64,000 nt of DNA from Deinandra increscens subsp. villosa (Eukaryota; Streptophyta; Magnoliopsida; Asterales; Asteraceae). Within the stretch, counting starts at the first letter, position 1. The number at the start of each line of letters is the position of its first letter. This document shows, piece after piece, positions 32,954-43,839 of the stretch. The DNA lies in contig JBCNJP010000007.1 of assembly GCA_039602395.1 (NCBI GenBank), positions 106,363,387 through 106,427,386 on the forward strand. Reading direction: 5' to 3'. Position numbers and translations under genes: made by a program. Under the pieces are notes generated by a model. The model ran no database searches. It saw only the letters and a list, made by a program, of their open reading frames with translations, and was not told the DNA's origin.

Positions 32954-34585
32954 ATGGCGTCTAATAGCTCTTTGGTCACTACAACTACTGCTTTATTTTC
33001 CTTTCTAGTTCTCTACCTGGCTGTTTCTTTTAGCAACATAGCAGCCAAACACCGCCATTCCACCACCACCAACCACCGCCACTCCGCCATCAGCAACCAC
33101 CACCCGCACCACCATCACACCGCCGCACCAAACCCACGTCTCCAACAAGCCTACACCGCGCTCCAAGCATGGAAACGCGTAATCTACTCCGACCCATTCA
33201 ACACAACCTCAGACTGGACCGGCCCATCGGTTTGCGACTACACCGGCATATACTGCGCCCCGTTTCAAAACAACACTCACATCCAAACCGTTGCTGGAAT
33301 AGATCTAAACCATGCAGATATCGCGGGCTTCCTCCCCGACGAACTCGGACTACTCTCCGATCTCGCCCTCATCCACCTCAACAGTAACCGCTTTTGCGGC
33401 ATCCTCCCTCTCACCCTCTCAAACCTCACCCTCCTCTTCGAACTCGACCTCAGCAACAACCGTTTCGTCGGCCCGTTCCCCTCCGTCGTCTTATCCCTCC
33501 CGAGTCTCAAATTCCTCGACCTCCGGTTCAACGAGTTCGAAGGGACGCTCCCTCCCGAGCTTTTCAACGTAAACCTCGACGCCATTTTCATCAACAACAA
33601 CCGTTTACGGTCCGTAATCCCCTCAAACCTCGGCTCAAGCACCGCTTCGGTTGTCGTTTTCGCGAACAACAATTTAGCAGGATGCATTCCTCCGAGTATC
33701 GCCAGCTTCGCGAACACGATGGAGGAGCTGCTGCTGATCAACACAAATGTAACAGGTATTGGAATTTTTTTATTACGGTTAATTGATATGAGCCCACGCA
33801 GGGGCGGACCTACTAAGGTCCCAGGGGTAGCGCCCGCTACCCCTGAACTTTTACCCCGACGTGCAATTTTTTTTTTTATATAGGTTTTCGGTTTTTCGCG
33901 ACCCCTGAAACGAATTTTTCGCGACCCCTGGAAGAAATTTTATGGCTTTTACTAAAAAATATGATCAAAAGCCCCTTAAAAATATGATAAAAAGCCCGTT
34001 AACTACCTAAAATTTTTTTCCGGGGGCGCTGCCCCCGAACCCCCGTTAGTCCCCGCTACCCCTGATATTATTTCCTGGATCCGCCACTGAGCCCACGGGC
34101 CCATCAGGTATCTAGGGTTTAGAGTTCATTCTCTATATATTGTAACCCAGTTATTTCATAATCTTACAACAGGATGCCTGCCGAATGAAGTAGGGTTTCT
34201 TTACAAACTCAGGGTGTTAGATGTGAGTTTTAACAAGTTAGTTGGAGAGATACCTTATAGCATTGCGGGATTAGCTCATTTAGAGCAGTTAAACTTGGGG
34301 CATAATATGATGAGTGGTGAAGTTCCTGCGGGAGTTTGTGAACTGCCTAATTTGGCAAACTTTACGTTTTCTTATAACTACTTTTTCGAGGAGGAGGGTG
34401 TTTGTGGGAATCTGACGGCGAGGGGGCTGGTGTGGGATGACCGGAAGAACTGTTTGCCGGAGAAGCGGTTTCAGAGGAGTAAGAAGGAATGTGATGTGGT
34501 TCTTGAACACCCTGTTGACTGTTTTGAGCATCCGTGTGGTGGTGAGAAGCATGTGGAAAATAATCACGAAAAGCACCGGACGTGA
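32954..34585 (+). CDS. LRX/PEX-like leucine-rich repeat protein without extensin domain
   Basis: Two exons (32954-33755, 34173-34585) encode 404 residues. The order is a signal peptide (1-31, hydrophobic LFSFLVLYLAVSF), a His/Asn-rich linker with HHPHHHH (about 32-60), and the LRX N-terminal domain (RLQQAYTALQAWKRVIYSDP, DWTGPSVCDYTGIYCAP). About ten LRRs follow (ELDLSNNRFVGPFPS, VLDVSFNKLVGEIP) and then the C-terminal cysteine region (RSKKECDVVLEHPVDCFEHPC). LRX proteins bind RALF peptides and pectin in the cell wall. The SPPPP extensin tail is absent, and the protein ends in a short His/Glu/Lys tail. LRX genes are mostly intronless, but here a 417-bp GT-AG intron falls after NVTG and before CLPNEVG, and it contains an hAT MITE. 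Confidence 0.9.
33791..34097. mobile_element. hAT MITE inside the LRX-like intron, 8-bp TSD
   Basis: The perfect 8-bp TSD AGCCCACG (33791-33798, 34090-34097) flanks 291 bp with ends CAGGGGCGGACC and CAGTGGCGGATCC (complement). Subterminal AGGGGTAGCG words are inverted at both sides. Without it the interruption would be about 118 bp. The donor and acceptor lie outside the MITE, so splicing need not be disturbed. Confidence 0.95.
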
Positions 34586-36228
34586 TGCTTTGGTAACTTG
34601 TACTGTACAATACGTTGATGCGTGTTCTCGTTGTAGAAATATGGTTAAGCTGGTATTAATGGATAGTATAATAGTATATATATATAGTAGGTCGATTGTA
34701 TAAATCTGCATGTGTATATGTAGCTGTGCACTTGTGCAGTAATACTGGTGTTAAATAAGGGAGGTTATAAGTAAATTCTGATTTCATGTGTTGGTTTTCT
34801 TGTGAAACTTATGAAACTATGAAAAATGAACCATAGCACTAAAGGGCTATTGGTTCCTTTTCTGTGTGCTGTATGTTTCGTTTTAGGGCAAAACAAATAT
34901 ATGTTTAGAATTCAAACAAATAGAAAGGAAAGATTACAGTAAGAGGATAATTCTATGTCTGTCAACTTCCCTTTTTATCCACAAGAAAAGAAAGATATTT
35001 AATCTCTACCACTATATCTGCCCCACTCAAGAGATGAATACTATAGAGCTTTCTGTTTTTAGCCTTTCAAATGCATCATAAAATTTGGTTTTTAGCCTTT
35101 CAAATGCACCATAAAATCCGATAAGGAAAAATGCCATGAAGAATAAATAAGCTCTTTCATCTAAGCCTAGAAAAAGGCAAAGGCAATAGCAAGAAATGGA
35201 CTTTTAAGTGAGTGAAAATTGGAAGGAGAGGACATGTTGGAAATAGACCCCTAATCACACTCTAAAACTCAAGTAAACAAGTTTGGTTTTCTGCTTTAAA
35301 GTCTTGCTCATTCATTCAACAAAAAACAGTTACAATATAAAGAGAAAAATGACCCTTTCTCCTAAAGAAAAGGAACCCACTAACCCACTAAATAGGCTTT
35401 TTCAAACTAAACTATCTAGAGTTAATTAAAACATGTGCTAGAAATTAAGACTCCTAAATACTAGACCCATTTGACCCGACCCGAACCGATCAAGATTAAC
35501 CCAACAGGACATATGCAGTTCTATAAGGCAATAAAGCAAGATTAGAAGGAGGAATGTAGAATATATAACTAAGCATGATAAGGAGAGGATTGTTATACTT
35601 TCAAAGACACTAGCAATGGCAAGGAGGCTAATCACGATATTCTTTCACTAGCAATTAAAGGATTCTATTGATCCAAGACCTATATGTAGACCTGGGCCTC
35701 CCTCGCTTTCAGTTAAGGCCAGGAAGAATTTTCTTGTACACGTTGTAGAAAACGGTCATCCCTCATGGATACCAAAGATGTCCATAACAAAGTAGATCAA
35801 CTCTTTAATTAGGCATACTTCACCTGGTGTGCTCTGGGTGTGTATGAAAATATATGACAATTATGGGTCGATTTTATAATTACTATTGCATTTAAGCTTT
35901 AAATTTATAAAACATGATAACGAACAATCATTATACACCACATGCACGGGCAAGTACACTCATCACGGCGTAGTATAGCGAATGTAAGTACCGAGGTCGC
36001 ACAAAGACACAATGTATGGAAATGAGAGCTTCTGTTACTTCACATAATTGACTTCTAACCAAATCCATTTAAAAAGGTTAGCAATTATATAAGGTAAGAT
36101 AAAAAGAAATAAGGATAAAGCAAGTTTTAGTCGATTCAGTCGAAGATAGTATCACTTAGGAAAACTTGACAATGGGAGTGTTGATAACATGTTTATTTAT
36201 GATATTCTCTTAAAATTGTTGCTAAAAA
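34586..36228. other. 3' UTR of the LRX-like gene and intergenic DNA
   Basis: A possible poly(A) signal region lies near 34740-34760 (TTAAATAAG). A direct repeat of TTTTTAGCCTTTCAAATGCA with AATAAAATxxG occurs at 35055-35118. Nothing gene-like was found. The ORFs on the minus strand at 34289-34711 are shadows of the LRX gene. Confidence 0.5.
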
Positions 36229-36477
36229 TTGTTGCTAACTGACGATGGGACCGTCTTTCAGTCTCAAATCCCTTTTCACTTTCCTCCCATTAATCACCCA
36301 TTTGGTATGAATCCCATTAGTATTTGTGTTGTTAGTAACAAATGTAGTGTGCGTGAATACCAATTAGTTGTAGGCCCTTATGATCAAAGTACCATTACAC
36401 TCGTTTATCATGAACCAGCAGGCGAACAACCCACACATCAGATTTTGTATTATCAAAATATCTTTTTAAATGACTAA
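36229..36477 (+). CDS. Unrecognised 82-codon ORF
   Basis: Open from TTG/ATG-type starts to TAA, with a fairly balanced composition (QSQIPFHFPPINHPFG, YQLVVGPYDQSTITLVYHEP). I do not recognise it and see no promoter or intron signals. It may be an exon or transposon remnant. Confidence 0.15.
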   Translation: MLLTDDGTVFQSQIPFHFPPINHPFGMNPISICVVSNKCSVREYQLVVGPYDQSTITLVYHEPAGEQPTHQILYYQNIFLND

Positions 36478-37439
36478 GGTCCGTTTCCTCCATGTTGACT
36501 CGTTTATCTTATACATGTTGTAGAGAATGCCAATTCTACCTTTTTGTGATCACGCTAGGACATGCTGGACCTAGTTCAAAAAAATTAATAAGTTTTGTTT
36601 GTTTATTGCTTGAATTTCTCTATGTAAGACAATTACTATTTATGGAATAAAGTTTGGCATGTTTAAGTATATCGAAACTTTATATTAGTTGTTGTGAGCA
36701 TCTAGAGAATATTCGCGCCCCGATATATTACGATGTCGGTTGGGGCATGACAAATTCCTTGTCTCTTCACTTACTAACATATCTTCTAATTCTCTTCACA
36801 CATTCCCTTGGTAACCTTGTATACACATCGCAAAAGAAACAATGCGGCTGAATGGGAGCTAAGTGAACGGATAAAAATGAAACTAACACAATTACTAAAC
36901 AAGTACAAGTGTTTCGGTATATATATGTGTATACAACCATTAACAGAAGATATGCCTGACAATATACGTATATACAAAAAAAAGTCTTTATACTTAGGTC
37001 GACACGTTTATAGAATAACATACATGGAGATTTACAATATCATAACTTACAGATTAACTGATTTACGATAATCATACTTATAAACTTACAAGCCATTATC
37101 ATGACCTGTCCAGTTCATGAATGCCTAAATGATGCTGAAACTGTTTAAATATAGTGAGAATTGATCAAGATCCTCACACGATTTGAATATCTTATTCAAG
37201 TGGTGCTTCTCAATACATCATCAGTGCTTATATATAAGAAGTACCGCAGCGTATCCGTCACATTTTTTATACATTAAAAACACATCATTCATCTTATCAG
37301 ATCAAATCTATCACACAAATTCCCACCAAAAATCTTAGTATCGTGTAAACAACACTTGGTTTTCTTTCTTAGGTTTAGGGTTTTATTTGTTTAAATTTTT
37401 TTAAGAGAAATGTTTATTAATGGTCAATTCATATGGACT
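36478..37439. other. Intergenic DNA, nothing recognised
   Basis: AT-rich. Overlapping ORFs on both strands at 36767-37071 exclude each other and lack motifs. Confidence 0.5.
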
Positions 37440-38395
37440 TAAGGGGCTGTTTGGTTCACCCCATATGACCTCTTAATGAAATAAAATGTCTATAAGGTAA
37501 ATGTCTGTCCGATTCAGACCGTTTGGTTGGGCCAAAATGTCTGAATCGCGTAGACATTTACCTCCATATGCTATAGTCACCCATTGCTTGCTGAATGATA
37601 AGGGCATATGTCTGTAAGGTTTTTAAAAAAAAACACGTTGCTCTTTCCCCTCTCCTCCCATCGACGACGCCTCCTTCCCCTAGGGCTGCCATCGACGACG
37701 CTGTCTCCTCCTCTCCTCCCGTCCCGTCTCCGGCGTTGCTTGCTCCGCCACGTCGCCTCCTCCCCTGTCTCTCCCTCCCATGTCGCCTCCTCCTCCGGCG
37801 CTGCTTGCTCCGCCACCATCTTCTCCATCCAAGGTAAACCCTAATTTTTTTTTCTTTCTTTTAACATGGATTCATCGATTGGTTAAGGGTTGTTGTTGAT
37901 TCCATCGTTATTATGTTGATTTCATCGTTATTATGTTGATTCAATCGATTGGTTTAGGGTTGCCTTCACGATGAGGATTGTATAGGCTGTTGTTAATTTT
38001 TTTTCTTTTATGATATAGGTTGAACATGAACACATTTGTGATATAGGGATGTTAATTTTTTGATACAGGTTTAGGTTGAATGTTTAGGGCTGATTGTTTA
38101 GAACATGAACACATTTGTGATATAGGGCTGTTAATTTTTTTTTTTCATTTTGTGTATGATATAGGGCTGATTGTTTAGAACATGAACACATTTGTGATAT
38201 AGGGCTGTTAATTTTTTTTTCTTTTTTCTTTGTATAATATAGGGCTGATTATTTAGAACATGAACACATTTGTAACTTTCTGTTTCCTGTTGATTCTCAT
38301 TATATGTGTTAATTTAGGGGGTTGAGGTTGAATGTTGTTATTAGGGCTGATTGAATATATATTTGATGTTGAATACTCATTTTTGTTGATGATAG

Positions 38396-39346
38396 ATGCC
38401 TAATTCTTTAAAAGAAGTCGAACAAAAGAGGGTTAGGACTAGTTGGAATCAAGTAGTTGACAAAAGCTTTTTAGAAGCTTGTATTGAGGAAGCTACAATT
38501 TATGGGAAAGATGGGTTTAAACCAGCTTCATGGAGGAGGATAGCGGAGAAATTGAAAAATGATCATCAGTTTGTAGTTGATCAAAAAAAAAATGAAGAAT
38601 CACTATGATTACTTGAAAGAAAAGTATACAGCGTGGTCAAAACTTAAAAACAAAACTGGAAATATCTATAATCCGGTTACCAACATGTTTACTTTGTCGG
38701 AGGAGGAGTGGCAACTAGAGATTAAGGTATATCTTTTTAGTAATTTTTTACCAACATGTTTAGTGATTTTTTATTATTTGGTCAATATCTAGGCAAATAC
38801 GCAAGAGCAGAAAGTTTGAGAAGAGCGCCACTTGATCATCATGAGTTGTGTACTCAGTTGTTTGAAGGTTCTACTTCAATTGGCGTTGATAGTTGGGGTC
38901 CATCCTCCACAATCCCTCGTCCTTCTATGAACATTAGTCTTGAGGAGACTAATGACACCCACATGCATCTTGTGCTTAGCCAAGAGCAAGAGTCTTCTTA
39001 TTGATCTGGCGATAAAAGAAACCCTTCAACTGAAGGAGTTAGTGGAGAGCCACCGGTTGCGTCAAAGAAAGGAGAAAATAAGGACACATTCAAATCAAGG
39101 GGATTAGAAGTTGGTGAAGACATTAGCAAGGTGGCAAAGATGCTAGTTGAAAAAAATAATGATAAAGACAAGTGTATGGAGAAACTGAATTCATTAGGAT
39201 GGCCGTGTACAGATGCAAAGTACCAGACGACACTTTTGCTTTTTGGTGAGGATTCTAATGTTAGAAAGGTTTTTCTTTTACTTGAGCAGGACACATGTGA
39301 GTTATGGGTTAGGAATGTTGGAGCGAAGTATGGCTTGTTAGGATGA
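38396..39346 (+). pseudogene. Harbinger ORF1, Myb/SANT-like DNA-binding protein, frameshifted
   Basis: From ATG 38396 the frame reads a Myb/SANT-like trihelix domain (RTSWNQVVDKSFLEACIEEA, KPASWRRIAEKL). At an A-run near 38582-38590 one base is gained or lost and the reading continues in another frame (MKNHYDYLKEKYTAWSKLKN, NPVTNMFTLSEEEW). A later block (LRRAPLDHHELCTQLFEGS) needs another frame change or an intron, then a TGA at 39002. The C-terminus (KVAKMLVEKNND, FGEDSNVRKVFL) resembles the end of L10-interacting-MYB-type proteins. This protein normally helps the transposase bind its ends. Confidence 0.8.
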
Positions 39347-39483
39347 TAGGTTTCATGGACTCGGATCATTATTTGGATGGTTATTTTATGTTTAGGATGG
39401 TTATTTGGATGTTATTTTGGATGTTATTTTGGTTGAATGTTATTTTGGATGATTGATATTTTTGAATATTATTTGAATGTTAT

Positions 39484-40692
39484 TTGGATGATAGGTTGCT
39501 TATTGACTTTGATGATGAGATTATAGTTTTCTTTTTCCTTTATTGGCAATGGTTAAAGTTGGTCTCATCAATACCTGAAAGGATAAGAGATCTAAACTTG
39601 GCATTGAGCGGTCATGAATACACACAAGAATTGTTGCATGGCTCTTCTACACAATGTCATGAAATGATGCATATGTCACGTGATGCATATGTATTATTGT
39701 GCAATCATTTTCGCCAGAGAAATTGGTTACATAGTAGTAGGTCAATAACCTTTCAAAAAAAGATGGCTATGTTTTTTATTCACATAGGACATAATGAGCG
39801 TGTGCGAATGGTTAAGAGGAGGTTTCAACATTCAACAGAAACAATTCATAGATGTTTTTATGAGGTTCTAAACGGGATGATGAAATTTGCAAAAGAAGTC
39901 ATAGTTCAAACTTCTAATCCAATCACGAATGCTTCAGAACGACATACGAGGTAATGCAGTTCTTTCCTGGAGCAATAGGTGCATTAGATGGAACTCTTGT
40001 AAATGCAGTCGTACCTGTTGATCAACAAACTCTTTATAGGGGAAGAGGAAAATGTGAATGCTTTCAAAACGTCGTAGGAATCTGTAATTTTGATATGATA
40101 TTCACCTTCGTATGGGCTGGATGGAAGGGCATTGCACATGATTCACGTGTTTAAAAAAAAAGTTGCATTTAATCCGAATTCCGGCTTTCAATTCCCTCCA
40201 CCAGGTTTGTATGATAATTTGCTTTATTTATCTATTTTTTAATGTAGTAGTTTAGATACTAACGTGAGTTTACAGACAAATATCACCTTTGCGACACTGC
40301 ATTCACCAACACACGTGGGTTTATGGCTTCTTACCGTGGTATGAGATACTGGCTAGCCAATTTTCGTAGACAACGCGCCTTAACTAAGGAAGAAAAATTC
40401 AAACATGCACATGCACAACTCAGGAATGTTATTGAACACGCATATGGTGTATTAAAGGCAAGATTCCCATGACATAGTGATCGCTTGTTTCGCCGTCCAT
40501 AACTTTATTAGGAAATGGAATATTCATGATGAGTTATTTATGGCATGCGACGAGGACAATCTTTTTCCAGAGGTACATGAGGGGGGAAGTGATAATACGT
40601 CCGCTCACGACATAGAATGGGGCACACAAGGCGTTGAGTTTATGGCTACTTTGCGTGACAATATAGCTTCTCAAATGATGCCAAATGAATAA
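39484..40692 (+). pseudogene. Harbinger DDE transposase, inactivated
   Basis: Recognisable blocks are RVRMVKRRFQHSTETIHRCF, GAIGALDGTLV (first D), FTFVWAGWKGIAHDSRV (second D), NTRGFMASYRGMRYWLANFR, IEHAYGVLKARF (E) and VIACFAVHNFIRKWNI. The catalytic residues themselves survive. Defects are a frame change at 39950, a frameshift at the A-run 40153-40162, and an apparent deletion of roughly 15 codons near 40469 between ARFP and VIACF with a stop. One intron (40205-40275, GT-AG) interrupts FPPP and DKYHLCD. It is a DDE_Tnp_4-type family member, dead but potentially a source of small RNA. Confidence 0.88.
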
Positions 40693-40956
40693 GTTGTATT
40701 CGTATGTTTTCTATGTTTTCATGAATTTTTAAGGATGATTGTTTTATTTGGATATTATTTGATGGTTTGAGTTTTTTTCTTTTAATAATTATTCGTCATT
40801 CATTATTCTGCTCAAACAGATAGTTAAAAAAGAAAAATTAATACAGTCATTCAGATGTTCAACCAAACAACACAATATCATTCAGCACCTCTATAACATA
40901 TAAACAACTTACTTATTCAGCACTAAATGATTCTGCACAAACCAAACATCACCTAA

Positions 40957-41455
40957 ATAAGTTTATTAACAAACATTCATCTCAAAGACCATGTGCAAAC
41001 CATAAATCCATAAGTGTAATTTTCAAATGTAAACAGATGAAATTTGATCAAAACCACGTACCGTTGACATAATTTACTTAAAAAACTAATGGAAGGATAA
41101 CAATGCTCCTGCAACCAAACACCAGGGTAATTCAGCCGCAACTTTTAGCAGCCGCTAGGGTTTTATATAAAATCTCCCCTATAAATGGCAGCGTCTCCCC
41201 CTCTTCAGCCTCACTCAGATTCAATCAATCTACTCTCATCTTCCCGTTAATCGCTTTAAAGAGTCTATAATTTCTTTCTTCTTGAAATCGATTTGGAAGT
41301 ATGAGATGAGGAAAATGGAGCGGAGATGATTCAATATCAAATGATCCGAATATCTCCTTGCTACGTTCTTTCTGATTCATAATCTTCAGTCCCTTACGAT
41401 TCCACTTTTTTCTTTATATTTTTAGTTAATTTTGTATTAGTTTTTCTTGTTCATA
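40957..41455 (+). promoter_or_regulatory. Promoter/leader-like DNA without a downstream gene
   Basis: GCCGCTAGGGTTTTATATAAAATC and CCTATAAATGG (about 41155-41190) followed by a CT-rich leader (CCCCCTCTTCAGCCTCACTC) look like the start of a plant housekeeping gene. No matching coding sequence follows. A Harbinger element ends just upstream and a MITE follows, so this may be a truncated gene or a transposon-carried promoter. Confidence 0.3.
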
Positions 41456-41738
41456 TAAGGCTATTCGTAATGGGGCGTTTTTGGGCTCCATAACGCCCCA
41501 TAACGCCCCGTATAACGCCCCGCCCCACTACGCTGGGGCGTTATGGGGCGTTATGGTGCCCAAATTCGCCCCGGGCGTTAGGGATAAAACGCCGAAGAAG
41601 GTTTAAAAGTAATGATTGTGGGGCGTTTTAGGGGCTTTATCCACTACACCATAAAGCCCCATAAAGCCCCTTGTCCAGTCATCGTCCACATGGCGGATAA
41701 CGCCCCATTTGGGGCTTTATCCACTACACTTAGCCTAA
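41456..41738. mobile_element. Tourist-like (Harbinger) MITE, TAA TSD, GGGGCG-rich
   Basis: TAA (41456-41458, 41736-41738) flanks 277 bp beginning GGCTATTCGTAATGGGGCG and ending, on the complement, GGCTAAGTGTAGTGGATAAAG. Internally GGGGCGTTATGGGGCG and CCCCATAACGCCCC words form a dense inverted array. It is non-coding. Confidence 0.8.
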
Positions 41739-42223
41739 AGTTTCGATTGGATATGAGAACAGAAATCTTCAAAGATGATGAAATCAGAAAAATCTTAGGA
41801 CACCTTCTGACACAGTCCGACAATGCTGTGTATGAGAACGATTTTTTTGTTTCTGATTTTGATGATTTCTTCTCAACACTTTGCATCATTTGCAGATCTA
41901 TTTCCATGAGAAATTTGACTCTAATTTTTTTTTCTAATTTAATTACTGTTTTCGTGATTAAACTTGGTATCGGTACAAAGCTGATTAATGTTTTTCAGAT
42001 AGCGGTCCTCGAGTTTTGAGTTTTTTTAGTATTGATATTTTTCAGACATTGATAAGGAAATAAGACATGCTGAAAGTGGGAATATCTTCATGTCTCGTAG
42101 CCCAAAAATCATTAAGAATTATATCTATCATTCCTAATTCATTTTCTATCTGTATTCCTGATTCATTCTGAATATTTAATTCATTTTCTATCTGTATTCC
42201 TGATTCATTCTGAATATTTGATC
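41739..42223. other. Non-coding DNA with a 42-bp tandem repeat
   Basis: Two units of 42 bp (42136-42177, 42178-42219), starting AATTCATTTTCTATCTG, are identical by eye. The upstream ORF at 41612-42019 begins inside the MITE and is not credible as a gene, though its acidic core (EIFKDDEIRKILGHLL) is not random-looking. Confidence 0.5.
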
Positions 42224-42549
42224 TTACGCTGTGTTTCCGAGTTTACTTAAAGAGGGAAAAGAAGAGAAGAGAAAAGAAAGAAAGAGAAAGGAATAGAAAG
42301 GAAGGGGAGGGGAATAATTTCTTTCCTTCCAAATCCTTTCGATTTGGAAGGAAAGATAAACAATAGAAAATGAACTAACTTTCCCTCCCTTCCCTCCCCT
42401 TCTCTCCTTTAATGAAACTTGGGAACACAACTTTTTTTTGTTTCCTTCCCTTTCCCTCCTTAAGTGAAACTCAGAAACACAAAATTTTTCAAACTTACTT
42501 CTCTTTCCTTTCTTTTCCCTCGTTAAATGAACTCGGGAACATAACGTTA
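42224..42549. mobile_element. Purine/pyrimidine foldback MITE with TTA TSD
   Basis: TTA (42224-42226, 42547-42549) flanks 320 bp with TIRs CGCTGTGTTTCCGAG / CGTTATGTTCCCGAG. One half is almost all purine (AGAGGGAAAAGAAGAG) and the other half pyrimidine, so the element can fold on itself. It fits Tourist-like Harbinger MITEs. Confidence 0.75.
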
Positions 42550-42715
42550 ATCAAAGTTAGTATTCTATATTTTTGATACGAATCGAATGAGAATCAAGTG
42601 ATAGAAGAAGAATTTTAGAGGAAACCTATAGAAGAAAAAGCAATTTTACCAAATTTATCCTTATCCATTCTTACTATAGGAACAAATTATTATACGTATC
42701 ACAATTACATATATC

Positions 42716-42960
42716 TTTTTTTTTGAACGGCGATTAGATTAAAACTAGCAAGAAGCTAGAAAATTACATAGAGAAAATAAAATTACACCAATTAGTCCAC
42801 TCAAGAAGCGGAAATTTTCCCCTAATCTTAACCCACTCGAATGACAAAAGTTTGATGTCTCTGATTATTTCGTCCACGCCTTTTGATCGATTATTGAAGT
42901 GTTTGTCATTCCTAGACTTCCAAATAACTTTTCAGCTCTTCTTGACAAAGTAAATAAAAC
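42716..42960 (-). mobile_element. 5'-truncated L1-type LINE, 3' end
   Basis: Read on the minus strand it codes RDIKLLSFEWVKIRG then KFPLLEWTNW before the stop, a typical LINE C-terminus. It is followed by CTTGCTAGTTTTAATC, GCCGTTCA and a run of A at 42716-42724. No clear TSD was found. Only about 240 bp remain. Confidence 0.7.
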
Positions 42961-43263
42961 ATATTACCCCCTAGACCTAATGGATAATAAAAGAACATAA
43001 AACACACATACCAATTTGATTATTATTATTTGTTTCTATAAAAATAATTAATGATCATAGAGATATTCTTAGAAAATAAAAAGTTAATTTTTTTCTTAAG
43101 TTTTTTTTAAAGGAAAATTTGAATACTGATGGGGGCATTATCCACCCATTCCATCATTTTCAATCCTCATCATAATGAAACTCACCATAGGTTGTAACCT
43201 CAATTTATTTATTTTTTTGTTACAAGTAAGATTTGAATCTAAAATTTCTCCTAGCCAATTGAG
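42961..43263. other. Intergenic DNA with a SINE-like fragment
   Basis: At about 43205-43270, read on the minus strand, TCTCTAGCTCAATTGGCTAG and AGATTCAAATCTTAC resemble A- and B-box regions of a tRNA-derived SINE. Its end was used as insertion site by the next MITE. The rest is AT-rich. Confidence 0.45.
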
Positions 43264-43839
43264 CTAGAGATTAGGGGTGAGCATGGTTCGGTTCGGTTTG
43301 GTTTTTGGCTCGAACCGAACCGAAACCGAATGTTTCGGTTTCTAGAAAAAAAAAACCATTCGGTTTCGGTTTTTTTCGGTTTCGGTTTTTTTGGTTTTTT
43401 TGGTTTTTTTGGTTTTTTTGGTTCGGTTTTTTTCGGTATTTTTTTCTTTTTTTTCCACTTAATTAACCAAACGCATATATAGAAATCAACAGGATATGAT
43501 ATAAGTTACCACTTTACATTAGTTTGAGCAACCCCTATAAAACATTAAGAGGCGTACATATACATAGTATATGCATACGAATTATAAATAATAATGTTCT
43601 AAGTTTCATAATGCCTCTTCATAAATCATTAATTTACACATATACCCTCGGTTCGGTTCGGTTTTTTAAACGGTTCGGTTTTTTCGGTTCGGTTCGGTTT
43701 TTAATCGACGTGAAACCGAAACCGAACCATTATTTTCGGTTCGGTTTTTTTCGGTTCAGTTTTTTTTTGGTTCGGTTTTATCGGTTTTTTTGGTTCGGTT
43801 CGGTTTTTTTTCGGTTTTTTGCTCACCCCTATTAGAGAT
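43264..43839. mobile_element. hAT-like MITE, TAGGGGTGAGCA ends, CGGTT-rich
   Basis: A perfect 12-bp TIR TAGGGGTGAGCA (43272) / TGCTCACCCCTA (ends 43831) is flanked by CTAGAGAT / TTAGAGAT, an 8-bp TSD with one mismatch. Both halves are dense TTCGGTTCGGTTTTT / AACCGAACCGAAACC repeats around an AT-rich core. It is 560 bp and non-coding. Confidence 0.85.

Larger units (their letters stand above)
37440..40956 (+). mobile_element. PIF/Harbinger DNA transposon, decayed, with both ORFs
   Basis: TSD TAA (37440-37442, 40954-40956) and TIRs GGGGCTGTTTGGTT / GGTGATGTTTGGTT bound 3,511 bp. It carries a Myb/SANT-like ORF1 (38396-39346) followed by a DDE transposase ORF2 (39484-40692) in the same orientation, the two-gene layout of PIF/Harbinger. 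Both ORFs are broken by poly(A)-tract frameshifts and stops, so it cannot move by itself. ATGTTATTTTGG repeats lie between the ORFs. The GC-rich 37640-37835 leader may be a promoter/UTR. Confidence 0.92.

Noticed and set aside
33277..33744. 155-codon minus-strand ORF and other frames over the LRX-like gene
   Set aside because: Shadow frames of a clear LRR coding sequence.
41612..42019. 135-codon ORF as a gene
   Set aside because: Begins inside a Tourist-like MITE and runs through AT-rich DNA; only a short central part looks non-random and no homologue is recognised.
43272..43831. ORF 43524-43835 rich in F/G/S/V
   Set aside because: It is the TTCGGTT repeat of a MITE read as protein.
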